Origin: Herbaspirillum sp. SJZ106
GTDB lineage: Bacteria; Pseudomonadota; Gammaproteobacteria; Burkholderiales; Burkholderiaceae_D
Reading direction: 5' to 3'
Assembly: GCF_006715495.1 (NCBI RefSeq)
Contig: NZ_VFNI01000001.1
Location: forward strand, 372,001 to 436,000
Length of the DNA: 64,000 nucleotides
Under the pieces are notes generated by a model. The model worked only from the letters and a program-made list of their open reading frames with translations, made no database searches and was not told the origin of the DNA. This document shows, piece after piece, positions 45,244 through 54,304 of this stretch. Each line of letters begins with the position of its first letter. Positions within the stretch are counted from its first letter, which is position 1. The position numbers and the translations under genes are program-made.

Positions 45244-46611
45244 ATGTGTAAAAAAATCGTAATGGCATTTGCCTTAGTAGCGATGCTGGTGCAACAGCAG
45301 GCCGCACAAGCGCAGGTAGCGCAGTGGGTCGAACCCGTCTTTGGTGGGGCGATGAATCGACTTGTGGCGCGGGCGGTCAGGTCAAATCTTGCGCGTCGCG
45401 CAGTGGACGTTGCTGCGAATGATGCCAAGTTTCTTCGCACGGCGAATTTTATCGGTGACGCAGCTAACGATGCGAGTTTCATAGCGGGTACGGCGGCAAC
45501 GTTGTTCGGTGCGCCCGTATGGGCGAGTGCGCTGATTGGTTTAGGTGCGCTTGCCGTGGTGGGCGGAGTAGGCTGGGGGATTTATACGCTGACGCAAACC
45601 GGAACACCACAAAAACCGCAATTCAAGTTGACACCGAAAGAACCGACCGAGCCGATTGACCCCGGATCGTGGACCAATTTTGAAGAGCGCGCTGTTCCTG
45701 CGCAGTTCAAGTATTACACACGGCATTGGCGCAATTCCTATGGGGTAGCCGGGTGCGTGGATGAATCAGATTGTGCCGCTCAGTATGCGAGGCAGTGGCT
45801 TGCCGATCCTGATTTTTTCCCAAAAGACGAATATCGCAAGATGACTTACCAGGTGAGTGTGTATTCGACTGGTACGTATCAAATCGACGTTTCAGGAGAA
45901 ACATTGGCGATTGATTCGGATGGAGAGCAATTGGGGTGGTATCCCTATGAGAAAACGGGCTTTGCTAGCATCCGGCGCAATTTCGCTTACATCGGCGAAC
46001 AGGAAGGCGATCTCAAGGATTTGCGGCTGGCGCCGGGGATGTTGCGGGAACCGGTTCCGCCAGGGTTGTTAGCGACGGTAGTCGATAAGCTTTGGGAACG
46101 AGCGGCCGCACAACCGGATTATGACGGGCTGCCCTATGAAGCTGCCAATCCGGTGTCGGAGGCGGATATCGCATCTGCGGCGCCGATGTTGTCTTGGAAT
46201 GACGTAGTCCAAGAGCGTATTTCGCCGGAGGGTTCGAAAATCATTCCGATTGGTATCAATGTGAATCGCAATTCCTGGCCCGATCCTGATCCTAGACCTG
46301 ATCCAACTCCAACGCCCAGTCCCGGATTGTGCAAGTTGTTCCCCTTCATTTCGGCATGCGCGCCGCTGGGCGATCCGCCGCCCGATACGCCTGCGCTTCC
46401 GTCGAGCTCAACCGAGGTGTCGATGACGCCTTGGAAGATCGGGCCTGCCAATGGCGCATGTCCCGCTCCAAAGGTCGTCACAATCCTCGACAAGGACTAT
46501 TCATTTTCCTTCGATCCGCTCTGCTCGGTCGTGCGTGACCTGCGGCCATTGGTGCTGGCACTGTGCGCGCTAGGCGCCGTGCTGATCGTTGCCCTGGGAG
46601 TGGCGGCATGA
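45244..46611 (+). CDS. minor coat adhesin (pIII-like)
   Basis: This 455-residue protein has a signal peptide (MVLVQQQAAQA-type end), a membrane-like segment (about 98-117), a soluble part with four or more Cys, a Pro-rich linker (DPDPRPDPTPTPSPG near 355) and a C-terminal membrane anchor (LVLALCALGAVLIVALGVAA). This layout is that of the receptor-binding protein of filamentous phages. Sequence of the soluble part is not recognised, as is usual for these fast-changing proteins. Confidence 0.75.
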   Translation: MCKKIVMAFALVAMLVQQQAAQAQVAQWVEPVFGGAMNRLVARAVRSNLARRAVDVAANDAKFLRTANFIGDAANDASFIAGTAATLFGAPVWASALIGLGALAVVGGVGWGIYTLTQTGTPQKPQFKLTPKEPTEPIDPGSWTNFEERAVPAQFKYYTRHWRNSYGVAGCVDESDCAAQYARQWLADPDFFPKDEYRKMTYQVSVYSTGTYQIDVSGETLAIDSDGEQLGWYPYEKTGFASIRRNFAYIGEQEGDLKDLRLAPGMLREPVPPGLLATVVDKLWERAAAQPDYDGLPYEAANPVSEADIASAAPMLSWNDVVQERISPEGSKIIPIGINVNRNSWPDPDPRPDPTPTPSPGLCKLFPFISACAPLGDPPPDTPALPSSSTEVSMTPWKIGPANGACPAPKVVTILDKDYSFSFDPLCSVVRDLRPLVLALCALGAVLIVALGVAA

Positions 46612-46886
46612 CCTGGGCATCATGGCTGTTGAGTCTGGTCGGCCCGTTGATCGTTCGGGCCTTGATCGCGCTGGGCGTCGGTGTACTGACCGTAGGCGGC
46701 ATCGATCTGGCCGTGAATCAGGCCATGGGCTGGCTCACCGCATCGGTGGGTGGCTTACCGGTCGATCTGGCCAACGTGCTGGCGCTGGGCGGCATCTTTC
46801 AGGGGTTGGGCTACATCGGCGGCGGCATCAGTGCACGTGTCGCGTTGGCAGGTGCGTCTGGCTTCAAGAAATTCTTTATCAAATAA
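46608..46886 (+). CDS. pVI-like minor coat protein (DUF2523 type)
   Basis: This 92-residue hydrophobic protein has three membrane segments and ends FKKFFIK, like DUF2523 proteins encoded between the adhesin and Zot in inoviruses. It overlaps both neighbours by four or fewer bases. Confidence 0.8.
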   Translation: MTWASWLLSLVGPLIVRALIALGVGVLTVGGIDLAVNQAMGWLTASVGGLPVDLANVLALGGIFQGLGYIGGGISARVALAGASGFKKFFIK

Positions 46887-47803
46887 TGGCAATCACACTC
46901 GTTACCGGAGTGCCGGGAAGCGGCAAGACCTTGTGGGCGGTCTCGTCGTTACAGAAAGAAGTCAAGGCCGGGCGGCGGGTCATTGTCAACGGCATCCGCG
47001 ATCTGGTGATCGATCACGAACCCGTCGATGACGATTGGATTCGGGAATGGCATCGGCATTGCCAACCGAACGATCTGATCGTGATCGATGAAGTGCAGCG
47101 TATCTGGCCCAATGTTTCCTCCTCAGTAAAGCCGACCGAGGCCATCGAGCAACTGCACGTACATCGCCACTTTGGCGTGGACATGATCGTCATTACGCAG
47201 CATCCGAACCGGATGAATAAGACCATCCGCGATTTGGTCGGGCATCACGTGCACGTGCGGCGCTTGTTCGGTGGGAATCGGGCGATGCTGTACCAATGGG
47301 ATCACGCACATAACCCCAATAGCGGCTTGCGCGATGCGGTCAAGACGCCATGGCGCTACCCCAAGAACGTGTTCGATCTGTACACCAGCGCCGAGCTGCA
47401 CACCAAGCCCAAGGCGGTGATCCCGAAAGCGCTGTTCATCATCCCGATTGCATTGGTCGTGGCCGTGACGATGGCGTGGCAGGGATTTAATAGCGTCTCG
47501 ACGGGCTTCGGCGTCGTGGGTGGTGCTGGATCGCTGGAGGCTGTTTCTGGGGCTTCTGGTGGCACAGGAACCGGGCAGGCCGGGACGGACAAGAGCAAGG
47601 CATCCGGTACATGGCGGGTAGCGGGCCAGTACGCCATCGATGGGCGCGGGTATGTGCTGCTGACGGATTCACAAGGGCGCTTGCGGCGCGAATCTGCACA
47701 AGGTTTCCGGGGTGAGACGCTGGGCGTCACGGGTGTGGTTGACGGTGAGCGGGTGACCACTTGGACCGGGGCGGGCAAGAACGCAATGGAGGTAGGTAAA
47801 TGA
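46886..47803 (+). CDS. zot: Zot/pI-family assembly ATPase
   Basis: This 305-residue protein has Walker A GVPGSGKT (8-15), Walker B DLIVIDEVQ (63-71) and one membrane helix (about 181-198), the layout of pI/Zot. The C-terminal 100 residues are periplasmic. It drives phage extrusion through the secretin encoded next. It is the best single marker that the element is an inovirus. Confidence 0.93.
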   Translation: MAITLVTGVPGSGKTLWAVSSLQKEVKAGRRVIVNGIRDLVIDHEPVDDDWIREWHRHCQPNDLIVIDEVQRIWPNVSSSVKPTEAIEQLHVHRHFGVDMIVITQHPNRMNKTIRDLVGHHVHVRRLFGGNRAMLYQWDHAHNPNSGLRDAVKTPWRYPKNVFDLYTSAELHTKPKAVIPKALFIIPIALVVAVTMAWQGFNSVSTGFGVVGGAGSLEAVSGASGGTGTGQAGTDKSKASGTWRVAGQYAIDGRGYVLLTDSQGRLRRESAQGFRGETLGVTGVVDGERVTTWTGAGKNAMEVGK

Positions 47804-49185
47804 AACGGTTGATCGGGGTAGTGTGCGGAGTTTGGGTGGCGTGTTCGGTCATGGCAGCGGACGTGCCGCCGTTACCTCAGGGATCAAATACAGCGGTTCC
47901 GGCCCTGCCGGTGCTGACGCCCACCGCAATCGAGGCTGCGCCCATGTCCCCATTGAAGCCGCTGCACCGCATGAAGAGCGGCGCGTTCGATCTGCGTTAT
48001 GTCAGCGTCGGCCAACTAGTGGATTTGCTATACGGCGACGCGATGCGCACGCCTCACGTGATCGACTCAGACGTTTTACAAGACACGCGGCTGGTGTCGT
48101 TCAACTATGACGCCACCGCGGGCGATTTACGTGCGTTCGTGAAGGTGTTCCTTGATTCGCAAGGGTTCAAGGTCGAAACACGCGACGGCGTAGATTTCGT
48201 GTCAAAGAAACCCGCTAATGAAGGCGAACCAGTGGATCGGGAAACCTTCGTGTATCGGCCTCGCTACCGCACGACTGCGTACTTGGCCAAGGCGCTACAG
48301 CCGTTGTTTGCTGGGCGTTTTAATGCGTCGGATACAGTAGTCGGAATGCTGCCCGCCTCGGATGCGGTGCCGCCTTCAGCAGAAACACCTGACGCAGCGG
48401 CCTCGGCTGATTTACTCCGCCTCCCTCAAGACAAACTGTCGCAGGCCGATGAGCTGGTGTTCACCGGTAAAGCTTCGGAAGTGCGTGACCTGGTCAAGCT
48501 GCTACCCGAACTGGATCAAAAGCCGGGAGAAGTAATGGTGCGTGGCTGGGTGTTCGAGGTCAGCAACACGGCCGACAAGAACTCGGCGTTTTCTCTGGTG
48601 GCGAAGCTATTTAACGGCGTGGGCGGTTCGTTGTCGGCCACGAACGGGCCAACGGATACCGATCCGACTGCGCTGCGGTTCTCGTCCAGTTCTCTGAATT
48701 TTGTGATTTCGGCGCTCAACGCTGATACGCGATTCACGCAAATCAGCGATCCGCATGTCCGGGTACTGTCGGGCGACCGCGTGCGGCTCAATGTCGGCTC
48801 GCAGGTGCCGACGCTCGGCAGTATCAGCTATCAGGGGCAGGGCGGGACGCCGGTGCAATCGGTGCAGTATCAGGATGCAGGATTAATCTTCGATGTGCGG
48901 CCAACCGTCATGGCCGATGCGATTCAGGTCGAGTTGCAAGAACAAATGTCGAGTTTCGTGGCGACGACAACGGGCGTGAATAATTCGCCGACGAAGAACA
49001 CGCGGCAGATGCAAACGACGGTGAGTATGAAAGACGGCGAAGTCATCGTGTTGGGTGGTCTGGTGCAGGACACGGATGCAGCGACCAGGAATAGCCCCGG
49101 CTGGCTGCCACGCTTCCTCGACGGGCATAGCGCATCGAAGGGGCGTACGGAAGTGCTATTGGTGTTGCAGGTGCTGAGGCTTTAA
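47800..49185 (+). CDS. phage secretin (pIV-like)
   Basis: This 461-residue precursor has a signal peptide (cleaved near VMA-A), N-domains (about 55-190) and a secretin core ending GGLVQDTDAATRN ... TEVLLVLQVLRL. It forms the outer-membrane pore for virion exit. Its ATG overlaps the Zot stop. A short sequence resembling a diverged copy of its 3' end lies downstream of the cargo gene. Confidence 0.9.
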   Translation: MKRLIGVVCGVWVACSVMAADVPPLPQGSNTAVPALPVLTPTAIEAAPMSPLKPLHRMKSGAFDLRYVSVGQLVDLLYGDAMRTPHVIDSDVLQDTRLVSFNYDATAGDLRAFVKVFLDSQGFKVETRDGVDFVSKKPANEGEPVDRETFVYRPRYRTTAYLAKALQPLFAGRFNASDTVVGMLPASDAVPPSAETPDAAASADLLRLPQDKLSQADELVFTGKASEVRDLVKLLPELDQKPGEVMVRGWVFEVSNTADKNSAFSLVAKLFNGVGGSLSATNGPTDTDPTALRFSSSSLNFVISALNADTRFTQISDPHVRVLSGDRVRLNVGSQVPTLGSISYQGQGGTPVQSVQYQDAGLIFDVRPTVMADAIQVELQEQMSSFVATTTGVNNSPTKNTRQMQTTVSMKDGEVIVLGGLVQDTDAATRNSPGWLPRFLDGHSASKGRTEVLLVLQVLRL

Positions 49186-49224
49186 CGTGACAACGTGCCT
49201 CAACACGTCAATACAAAACACAAG

Positions 49225-49267
49225 ATTTGAGCGAAATATGAAAGCTGGTAGGCATCTTATTTTATAG
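49225..49267 (+). promoter_or_regulatory. shared cargo promoter element, copy 1
   Basis: This 43-bp element ends ATCTTATTTTATAG and matches 55508-55550 at 37 of 43 positions. A second shared block, ATTTTGATCAAT, lies closer to each gene. Conservation of non-coding DNA between two different genes suggests a common regulator. I see no match to a PIP, hrpII or HrpL box. Confidence 0.6.
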
Positions 49268-49364
49268 GATGGGGGGGATGCCCCCTCTGTTACTCAAAGA
49301 TGGATGGGGAAATTTTGATCAATAAAAAACAAGCTGTGTAGTGAGCACGGCGTCAGGAGCGAGT

Positions 49365-51485
49365 GTGTATTTTTCCGCCATTCCAATTCCCCAATTTCCA
49401 AGCCCAACATACGCGCCCAATCATGGAACGTTGCCGACAGTGGCGGGAGCTTCCTCTTCGCACATGTCTCTTGCGCAGAACGTACGCGATGTGAACTCCG
49501 TCCCGCTGGGCATTGAACCGTTGTATTTCCAGCCAGGGTCACAACAACGTGGGGAAGATCTTTTTGCGCAGTGGATGTCTCAGCAATCTGAGATGTCAGC
49601 GCAACGCCCGTCACCGCCAGAAACACCTCCAGTCATTAAAGCCGCCCTCCAAGGAGTGCCACCTCCCGAGATGAGAAAGCAGAGTGCAGACAATACGGAG
49701 AATGCGCCACTCATTCTTCCGCCTGTAAAAATTCCCAAAAGGAATACTGTTATCAGCATTGACCTGTTACGGAAAGTGCAGGCCAACCCAGGGCTAATTA
49801 AAAAAGCAGGTGGCTTCGATGAGTTTGCTGCGCAGGAGCGCGTTATGCCTGAAAAATTGGCCTCTTATTTAACTCCAGATGGCGACCTGACGGAGAAAGC
49901 CAAGAATCGAATCCACCTGGCGGATGGCTTCGCTTTTGTTCACGTCAGTACTGCACTACTACAGAAAGTGCGGGACAACCCAGGGCTGATTCAAAAAGCA
50001 GGTGGCCTCGCTGAATTTGCTGCGCAGGAGCGCGTTATGTATGCAACATTGGTTACTTATTTGGATTCAAATGGCAACCTGATGCAGCCAGGCCTAGATC
50101 TGCTCAACAGTGCAAACAGGGCTGGTACTTCGAAAGGCTCACTCGCTGCGCATTCCGCCCCGTTTCGACTGAAGAGCGTGGCGCCATTGCCAGAAACGCG
50201 GGAAATGTTGCGTGATGTTTTACCGGAGTGCCAGTCTCCTGAACTCTCGACGTTAGCACAACGGCCGGCACGGACAGAAACGCCTCAGGTCATTAAAGAT
50301 GCCCTGAAAGGAGTGCCACCTCCCGAGATGAGCAAGCGGAGCGCAGACAATACGAAGAATGCGCGACTCATGCTTCCGCCTGTAAAAATTTCCAAAAGGA
50401 ATGCTGCTATCAACATTGATCTAATGCGGAAAGTGGAGGCCAATCCAGGGCTAATTCAAAAAGCAGGTGGCTTGAATAACTTTGCTGCGCGACTGGAGAA
50501 CGTGGCGCCATTGCCAGAAACACGGAAAATGTTGCGTGATGTTTTACCGGAATGCCAGTCTCCTGAACTCTCGGCGTTAGCACAACGACCGGCACGGACA
50601 GAAACGCCTCAGGTCATTAAAGATGCCCTGAAAGGAGTGCCACCGCCCAAGATGAGAAAGCGGAGCGCAGACAATACGGAGAATGCGCAACTCATGCTTT
50701 CGCCTGTAAAAATTTCCAAAAGGTATGCTGCTATCAACATTGATCTAATACGGAAAGTGGAGGCCAATCCAGGACTAATTCAAGACGCAGGTGGCTTGAA
50801 GAACTTTGCTGCGCAAGAGGGCGTCAGATATAAATCATTGTGCAATTATTTCAGTGCCGATGGCACTTTGAGGCCGCCAGCCAAGGATCGACTCAAAAAG
50901 GCGAACGGATCGCATTTTCTCCCTATCACTATCGACCTGCTACGGAAAGTGGAGGCCAACCCAGGACTAATTCAAGACGCAGGTGGCTTGGCGAACTTTG
51001 CTGTACAAGAGCGCGTCAATTATAAAACATTGACCACTTATTTCAATGCTGATGGCCGTCTGAGGCCGCTAGCCAGGAGTCGACTCAAAAAGGCGAACGG
51101 ATCGCATTTTCCTCCTGTCACTATCGACCTGCTACGGAAAGTGGAGGCCAATCCAGGGCTAATTAAAAAGGCAGGTGGCTTGGATAACTTTGCTGCGCAG
51201 GAGAACGTCTCGTATATTGCATTGACCGCTTATTTCACTGCAGATGGCAGTCTGAAGCCGCACGCTAGGAATCGACTCGACACGGCGAACGGATCGCATT
51301 TTCTCCCTATCACTATCGACCTGCTACGGAAAGTGGAGGCCAATCCAGGGCTAATTAAAAAGGCAGGTGGCTTGGCGAACTTTGCTGCGCAAGAGCGCGT
51401 CACGTATAAATCATTGGGCAATTATTTGACGACCAATGGAAAAATGAGGCCGCGAGCCAAGAATCGGATCGAGCGGGCGAGCTAG
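49365..51485 (+). CDS. phage cargo protein built of about 60-residue repeats
   Basis: This 706-residue protein starts at GTG 49365 with AGGAG five bases upstream; this start aligns with that of the NEL protein. After an N-terminal Pro/Ser-rich module it carries seven copies (one cut short) of a repeat: IDLLRKVEANPGLIKKAGGL, then FAAQERVTYKSL, then a YL-x-x-DGxLxP-A-x-R part. The pattern looks like a small helical, helix-turn-helix-like unit. A second unit (VAPLPETRxMLRDVLPECQ to PVKISKR) is repeated with a 324-bp period. There is no signal peptide. I do not recognise the family; a secreted effector-like role is inferred from the module shared with the NEL protein. Confidence 0.75.
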   Translation: MYFSAIPIPQFPSPTYAPNHGTLPTVAGASSSHMSLAQNVRDVNSVPLGIEPLYFQPGSQQRGEDLFAQWMSQQSEMSAQRPSPPETPPVIKAALQGVPPPEMRKQSADNTENAPLILPPVKIPKRNTVISIDLLRKVQANPGLIKKAGGFDEFAAQERVMPEKLASYLTPDGDLTEKAKNRIHLADGFAFVHVSTALLQKVRDNPGLIQKAGGLAEFAAQERVMYATLVTYLDSNGNLMQPGLDLLNSANRAGTSKGSLAAHSAPFRLKSVAPLPETREMLRDVLPECQSPELSTLAQRPARTETPQVIKDALKGVPPPEMSKRSADNTKNARLMLPPVKISKRNAAINIDLMRKVEANPGLIQKAGGLNNFAARLENVAPLPETRKMLRDVLPECQSPELSALAQRPARTETPQVIKDALKGVPPPKMRKRSADNTENAQLMLSPVKISKRYAAINIDLIRKVEANPGLIQDAGGLKNFAAQEGVRYKSLCNYFSADGTLRPPAKDRLKKANGSHFLPITIDLLRKVEANPGLIQDAGGLANFAVQERVNYKTLTTYFNADGRLRPLARSRLKKANGSHFPPVTIDLLRKVEANPGLIKKAGGLDNFAAQENVSYIALTAYFTADGSLKPHARNRLDTANGSHFLPITIDLLRKVEANPGLIKKAGGLANFAAQERVTYKSLGNYLTTNGKMRPRAKNRIERAS

Positions 51486-51504
51486 GGGTACGTATATCGT
51501 TCTC

Positions 51505-51660
51505 GCTCCCCGTTTGGGGGCATCGTCGTGATTGGTAGGCTTACCGAGAACCGAGAGAGTGACGGGCATGCCGACTTCTTGTTCCTGCAGGATTGGATAC
51601 GCTCAACCACCAGAGGGGAAGGGGAAAACGAGGTTCTTCTCATTTTGCAAGTATCCCTAC
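51505..51660 (+). pseudogene. possible relic of a secretin 3' end
   Basis: In one frame the translation contains GGIVVIGRLTEN and later NEVLLILQVSLL, which align with VIVLGGLVQD and TEVLLVLQVLRL at the end of the intact secretin. This suggests the repeat-protein gene was inserted behind a replaced secretin tail. Confidence 0.4.
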
Positions 51661-51661
51661 T

Positions 51662-51961
51662 TCAAACCGTCTTAATGAGCCTGCCATTCCCTTTAAAAAT
51701 GCTATGCAAGATGTGACCATCATAGTCCATTATGCGCGCCACCAATTGGCGCATGGTCTTGCAGAAGAATTGCCGGCCATCGGCACGTGTCCAGATGAAG
51801 GCCGCGCCCTTGCGCACAAGATTGCGCACGTACAGCGTCAAGCGAAGCTGCTTCCAGGGCACGACAAAGTTCGATGGCGCCAGCGGCTTGTGGGTGCGCT
51901 TGAAGTGCGCGAGGTAAGGCTGGTAAGGGAAGTGAAGCAATGGCAATTCAATCTGTTCCAT
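51662..51961 (-). CDS. small basic phage protein of unknown function
   Basis: A 99-codon frame on the minus strand has AAAGG eight bases before its ATG. The product is basic and aromatic-rich (ELPLLHFPYQPYLAHFKRTH, FVVPWKQLRLTLYVRNLV). It faces the structural genes and lies beside the origin hairpin. I do not recognise it. Confidence 0.5.
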   Translation of the reverse strand: MEQIELPLLHFPYQPYLAHFKRTHKPLAPSNFVVPWKQLRLTLYVRNLVRKGAAFIWTRADGRQFFCKTMRQLVARIMDYDGHILHSIFKGNGRLIKTV

Positions 51962-52046
51962 GGTGTTCGCCTTTCAAGCTGACCGGGTTCCTAGATTCGG
52001 AGCCCCGCGTTGGGGTTGGTTAGAGCGGTCATGTTTGCGCTATGCC

Positions 52047-52224
52047 GCCGCCGTTTTCCCGAGTTCTTCGCCCGGTCATCGAATAGGCGGCGCAATAGGC
52101 TTTTGCTGCAAGGGGGAAGGTTTGTAAAAGCGCGGGGGTATGCGCTTTTACGAATACCCCCTTGCAGCAAAAGACGCGCCGCCTATCGTTGACCGATAAG
52201 GCGAGGAACTCAGGAAAACGGCGG
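52047..52224. other. phage origin/packaging hairpin region
   Basis: A long imperfect inverted repeat spans the region. Its perfect parts are GTAAAAGCGC/GCGCTTTTAC (52124-52133, 52142-52151, loop GGGGGTAT), TTTTGCTGCAAGGGGG with its complement (52101-52116, 52157-52172) and AATAGGCGGCGC with its near complement. Outer arms pair GCCGTTTTCC with GGAAAACGGC. Such a structure in the non-coding gap before the replication gene fits the replication origin and packaging signal of filamentous phages. Confidence 0.75.
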
Positions 52225-52333
52225 TGCTTGTTCGAAGAGAGGACCGGGCTAACCGGATCGGCACTTGTGCCGACTGATTAGGGTGTACGGGGTTGTCGTT
52301 GATGTTGCGGTGAGTGCTTGCATGTGCTCGAAC

Positions 52334-52370
52334 GCTCGCGCCGACCGCAGCTTGCGCGGACGGCGCGAGC
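52334..52370. other. second hairpin in the phage intergenic region
   Basis: GCTCGCGCCG and CGGCGCGAGC form a perfect 10-bp stem with a 17-base loop. A smaller hairpin (TCGGCA...TGCCGA) lies near 52258-52274. They may contribute to strand-synthesis initiation. No gene is visible in 52225-52529. Confidence 0.55.
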
Positions 52371-52529
52371 GAAGCGAGCGCCTAGACTTGTACCTAGAAC
52401 ACTTAAGGAAAAAGAGAGAAAACACCGCTTTTGCGGGGAGTTGGGAAGTGACTTTGTAGGGACGTAAAAATACCCGGATCAGCGCGCCAACGCTGCCGGG
52501 CTCACACAACCAAGCATTTAGGAGGGATT

Positions 52530-53393
52530 GTGCTTACCGCGAGTATAGACAAGGCAGCAGCGAATGCAACTCTGAAAGCGTCTTTGGGTTCCTATTTTTC
52601 CGGAGTTGACGAACGCAGCTGGAAAACGCTCACAGTAACGGAATTTCCAAAGGGTATCGAGGTGTTTCTTGATGAGGGCTACCAGACATACAGCGATGGC
52701 CAGATATTTGACCACTCAACGGAAGCCGGGGAATTGCCCAAGCGCGGTGAGGGTGATCATGAGAAAGCTAAGGCCGTGGCGGCACGCCGCGCAAAGACAA
52801 AAGTGCGTAGGCTGGCGAAGATGTTGGAGGCTGATTGCCTGCTCACGTTGACCTATCGGGAGTGCATGACGGATTACGCACGGGTAGAGGCAGACTTTAA
52901 GGCATTCCGGGAGCGTCTGCGTACGCTGGGCGAGTTCCACTATGTCGCCACGTTGGAAGTGCAGCAGAGAGGTGCTTTGCATGTCCATATCGCATGCCAG
53001 CAGTTCCCCGCATGGTTGAAGAACGAACACGGTGTCCGGGTGCGGAGTTGGAACCTGATTCGTTCGATGTGGCGTCGTGTCGTCGGAAAGGACAATGGCA
53101 ATGTTGATTTCACACGACCGCGTGGCCGTAACTCGGCGCATCGCATCGCCAGCTATATCAGCAAGTACGTCTCCAAGAATCTGGAAGAGGCGCGTTTCAA
53201 CAAGAAAAGCTACTGGTCTTCAAGGGGCATCCCCAAGCCGAGGCAGTACAAGATTTACTTCAAGCCTGATACGGATACGTTCGACATCGTGGTGCTGGTG
53301 GCGCAGGAGTTCGCCATGCGTGGTTTCGGCGATTACACGCAATACTACGACCGGCTTAATTCGTTCTATTGGTTTGCTGCTGGAACGATCTAG
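52530..53393 (+). CDS. rolling-circle replication initiator (HUH, pII-like)
   Basis: This 287-residue protein starts at GTG after GGAGGG. It has the HUH metal-binding motif (HVH, 151-153, in GALHVHIA) and the catalytic Tyr motif SYISKYVSK (Y209), the marks of rolling-circle nickases. It should nick the plus-strand origin in the hairpin region just upstream and start phage replication. Confidence 0.9.
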   Translation: MLTASIDKAAANATLKASLGSYFSGVDERSWKTLTVTEFPKGIEVFLDEGYQTYSDGQIFDHSTEAGELPKRGEGDHEKAKAVAARRAKTKVRRLAKMLEADCLLTLTYRECMTDYARVEADFKAFRERLRTLGEFHYVATLEVQQRGALHVHIACQQFPAWLKNEHGVRVRSWNLIRSMWRRVVGKDNGNVDFTRPRGRNSAHRIASYISKYVSKNLEEARFNKKSYWSSRGIPKPRQYKIYFKPDTDTFDIVVLVAQEFAMRGFGDYTQYYDRLNSFYWFAAGTI

Positions 53394-53493
53394 ACTTGGA
53401 GTGAATCCCGCCACATCTATGGTTTGCCTTCAGCGCCATGAATAGACTGCAGACAGAAAAGGAGAGTTCTCGATTTCAACGTCAGGGGCCATA

Positions 53494-53823
53494 TCACACA
53501 TGCACATGGTTTTCCGGCTCGACCGACAAGCGCATTCCCACTGTCTTGAGAACTGCCAGCAGTGTTTTCAGCGTCGGATTACCTTTCGGCGAAAGGGTAC
53601 GGTATAGCGATTCACGGCTTATGCCAGCCTCAGCCGCCACCGCGGCCAGACCACCGTAAGCTTCCGCCACCGTGCGCAACGCCAGTAAACCAGCAGCACG
53701 ATCATCCGGATTGTCGAGCGATTCCATTGCCGCCTTTAGATATTCCACGGCCAGTTCACGATCGGCACGCAATTCGGCCACCTCGCGGTCATGATGAGAG
53801 GTAGCTGCTTTCACTTTGTTCAT
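53494..53823 (-). CDS. antitoxin with helix-turn-helix (HigA-like)
   Basis: This 109-residue protein has a C-terminal DNA-binding region (LAAVAAEAGISRESLYRTLS, then GNPTLKTLLAVLKTVGMRL) of the type in antitoxins paired with Gp49/RelE toxins. Its ATG overlaps the toxin stop, the toxin-first order of HigBA-type modules. It would neutralise the toxin and repress the pair. Confidence 0.85.
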   Translation of the reverse strand: MNKVKAATSHHDREVAELRADRELAVEYLKAAMESLDNPDDRAAGLLALRTVAEAYGGLAAVAAEAGISRESLYRTLSPKGNPTLKTLLAVLKTVGMRLSVEPENHVHV

Positions 53824-54143
53824 GTTTGCCTCCGTTTCCATTCAACCCAATATTCCTTGGCCAGCTTGATATCCGTTTGCTGCGATTTCTTATCGCCACC
53901 GCATAGCAAAATAACAACTGCTTTTCCGTGCCGACCGCAATAAACACGATATCCAGCTCCAACATGCACGCGTAGCTCCATCACGCCATCCCCGACCGGT
54001 TCGCAGTCGCCGAAATTGCCGGCCTGTATCTGGCGCAAACGTATTCGGATACGGGCTTGGGCAATCTTGTCGCGCAACTTATCTAGCCAATCGGAGAGTG
54101 GTTCGTGGCCATCGGCACGCTGGTATCGGAACAATTCAATCAT
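53820..54143 (-). CDS. RelE/HigB-like toxin (Gp49 type)
   Basis: This 107-residue protein has the RelE-fold pattern: IARIRIRLRQIQAGNFGDCE, a central VMELRVHVGAGYRVYC strand pair, then a basic KKSQQTDIKLAKEYW helix. Such toxins cleave mRNA on the ribosome. It forms an operon with the antitoxin and may stabilise the prophage. Confidence 0.85.
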   Translation of the reverse strand: MIELFRYQRADGHEPLSDWLDKLRDKIAQARIRIRLRQIQAGNFGDCEPVGDGVMELRVHVGAGYRVYCGRHGKAVVILLCGGDKKSQQTDIKLAKEYWVEWKRRQT

Positions 54144-54304
54144 GCCCGCATTGTAACTTAAAAGCTACAGAATTTCTATGCTCAACTCGGGACGCCGTTA
54201 ACGGTCACCTCCATTTCTCGGAATTTGAAAACATTGCTTTGTTCTCATGTCTTATGTTCCATTATGGAAATACTCTTTGGGGCTGTTTGGATGGAGATTG
54301 AAAA

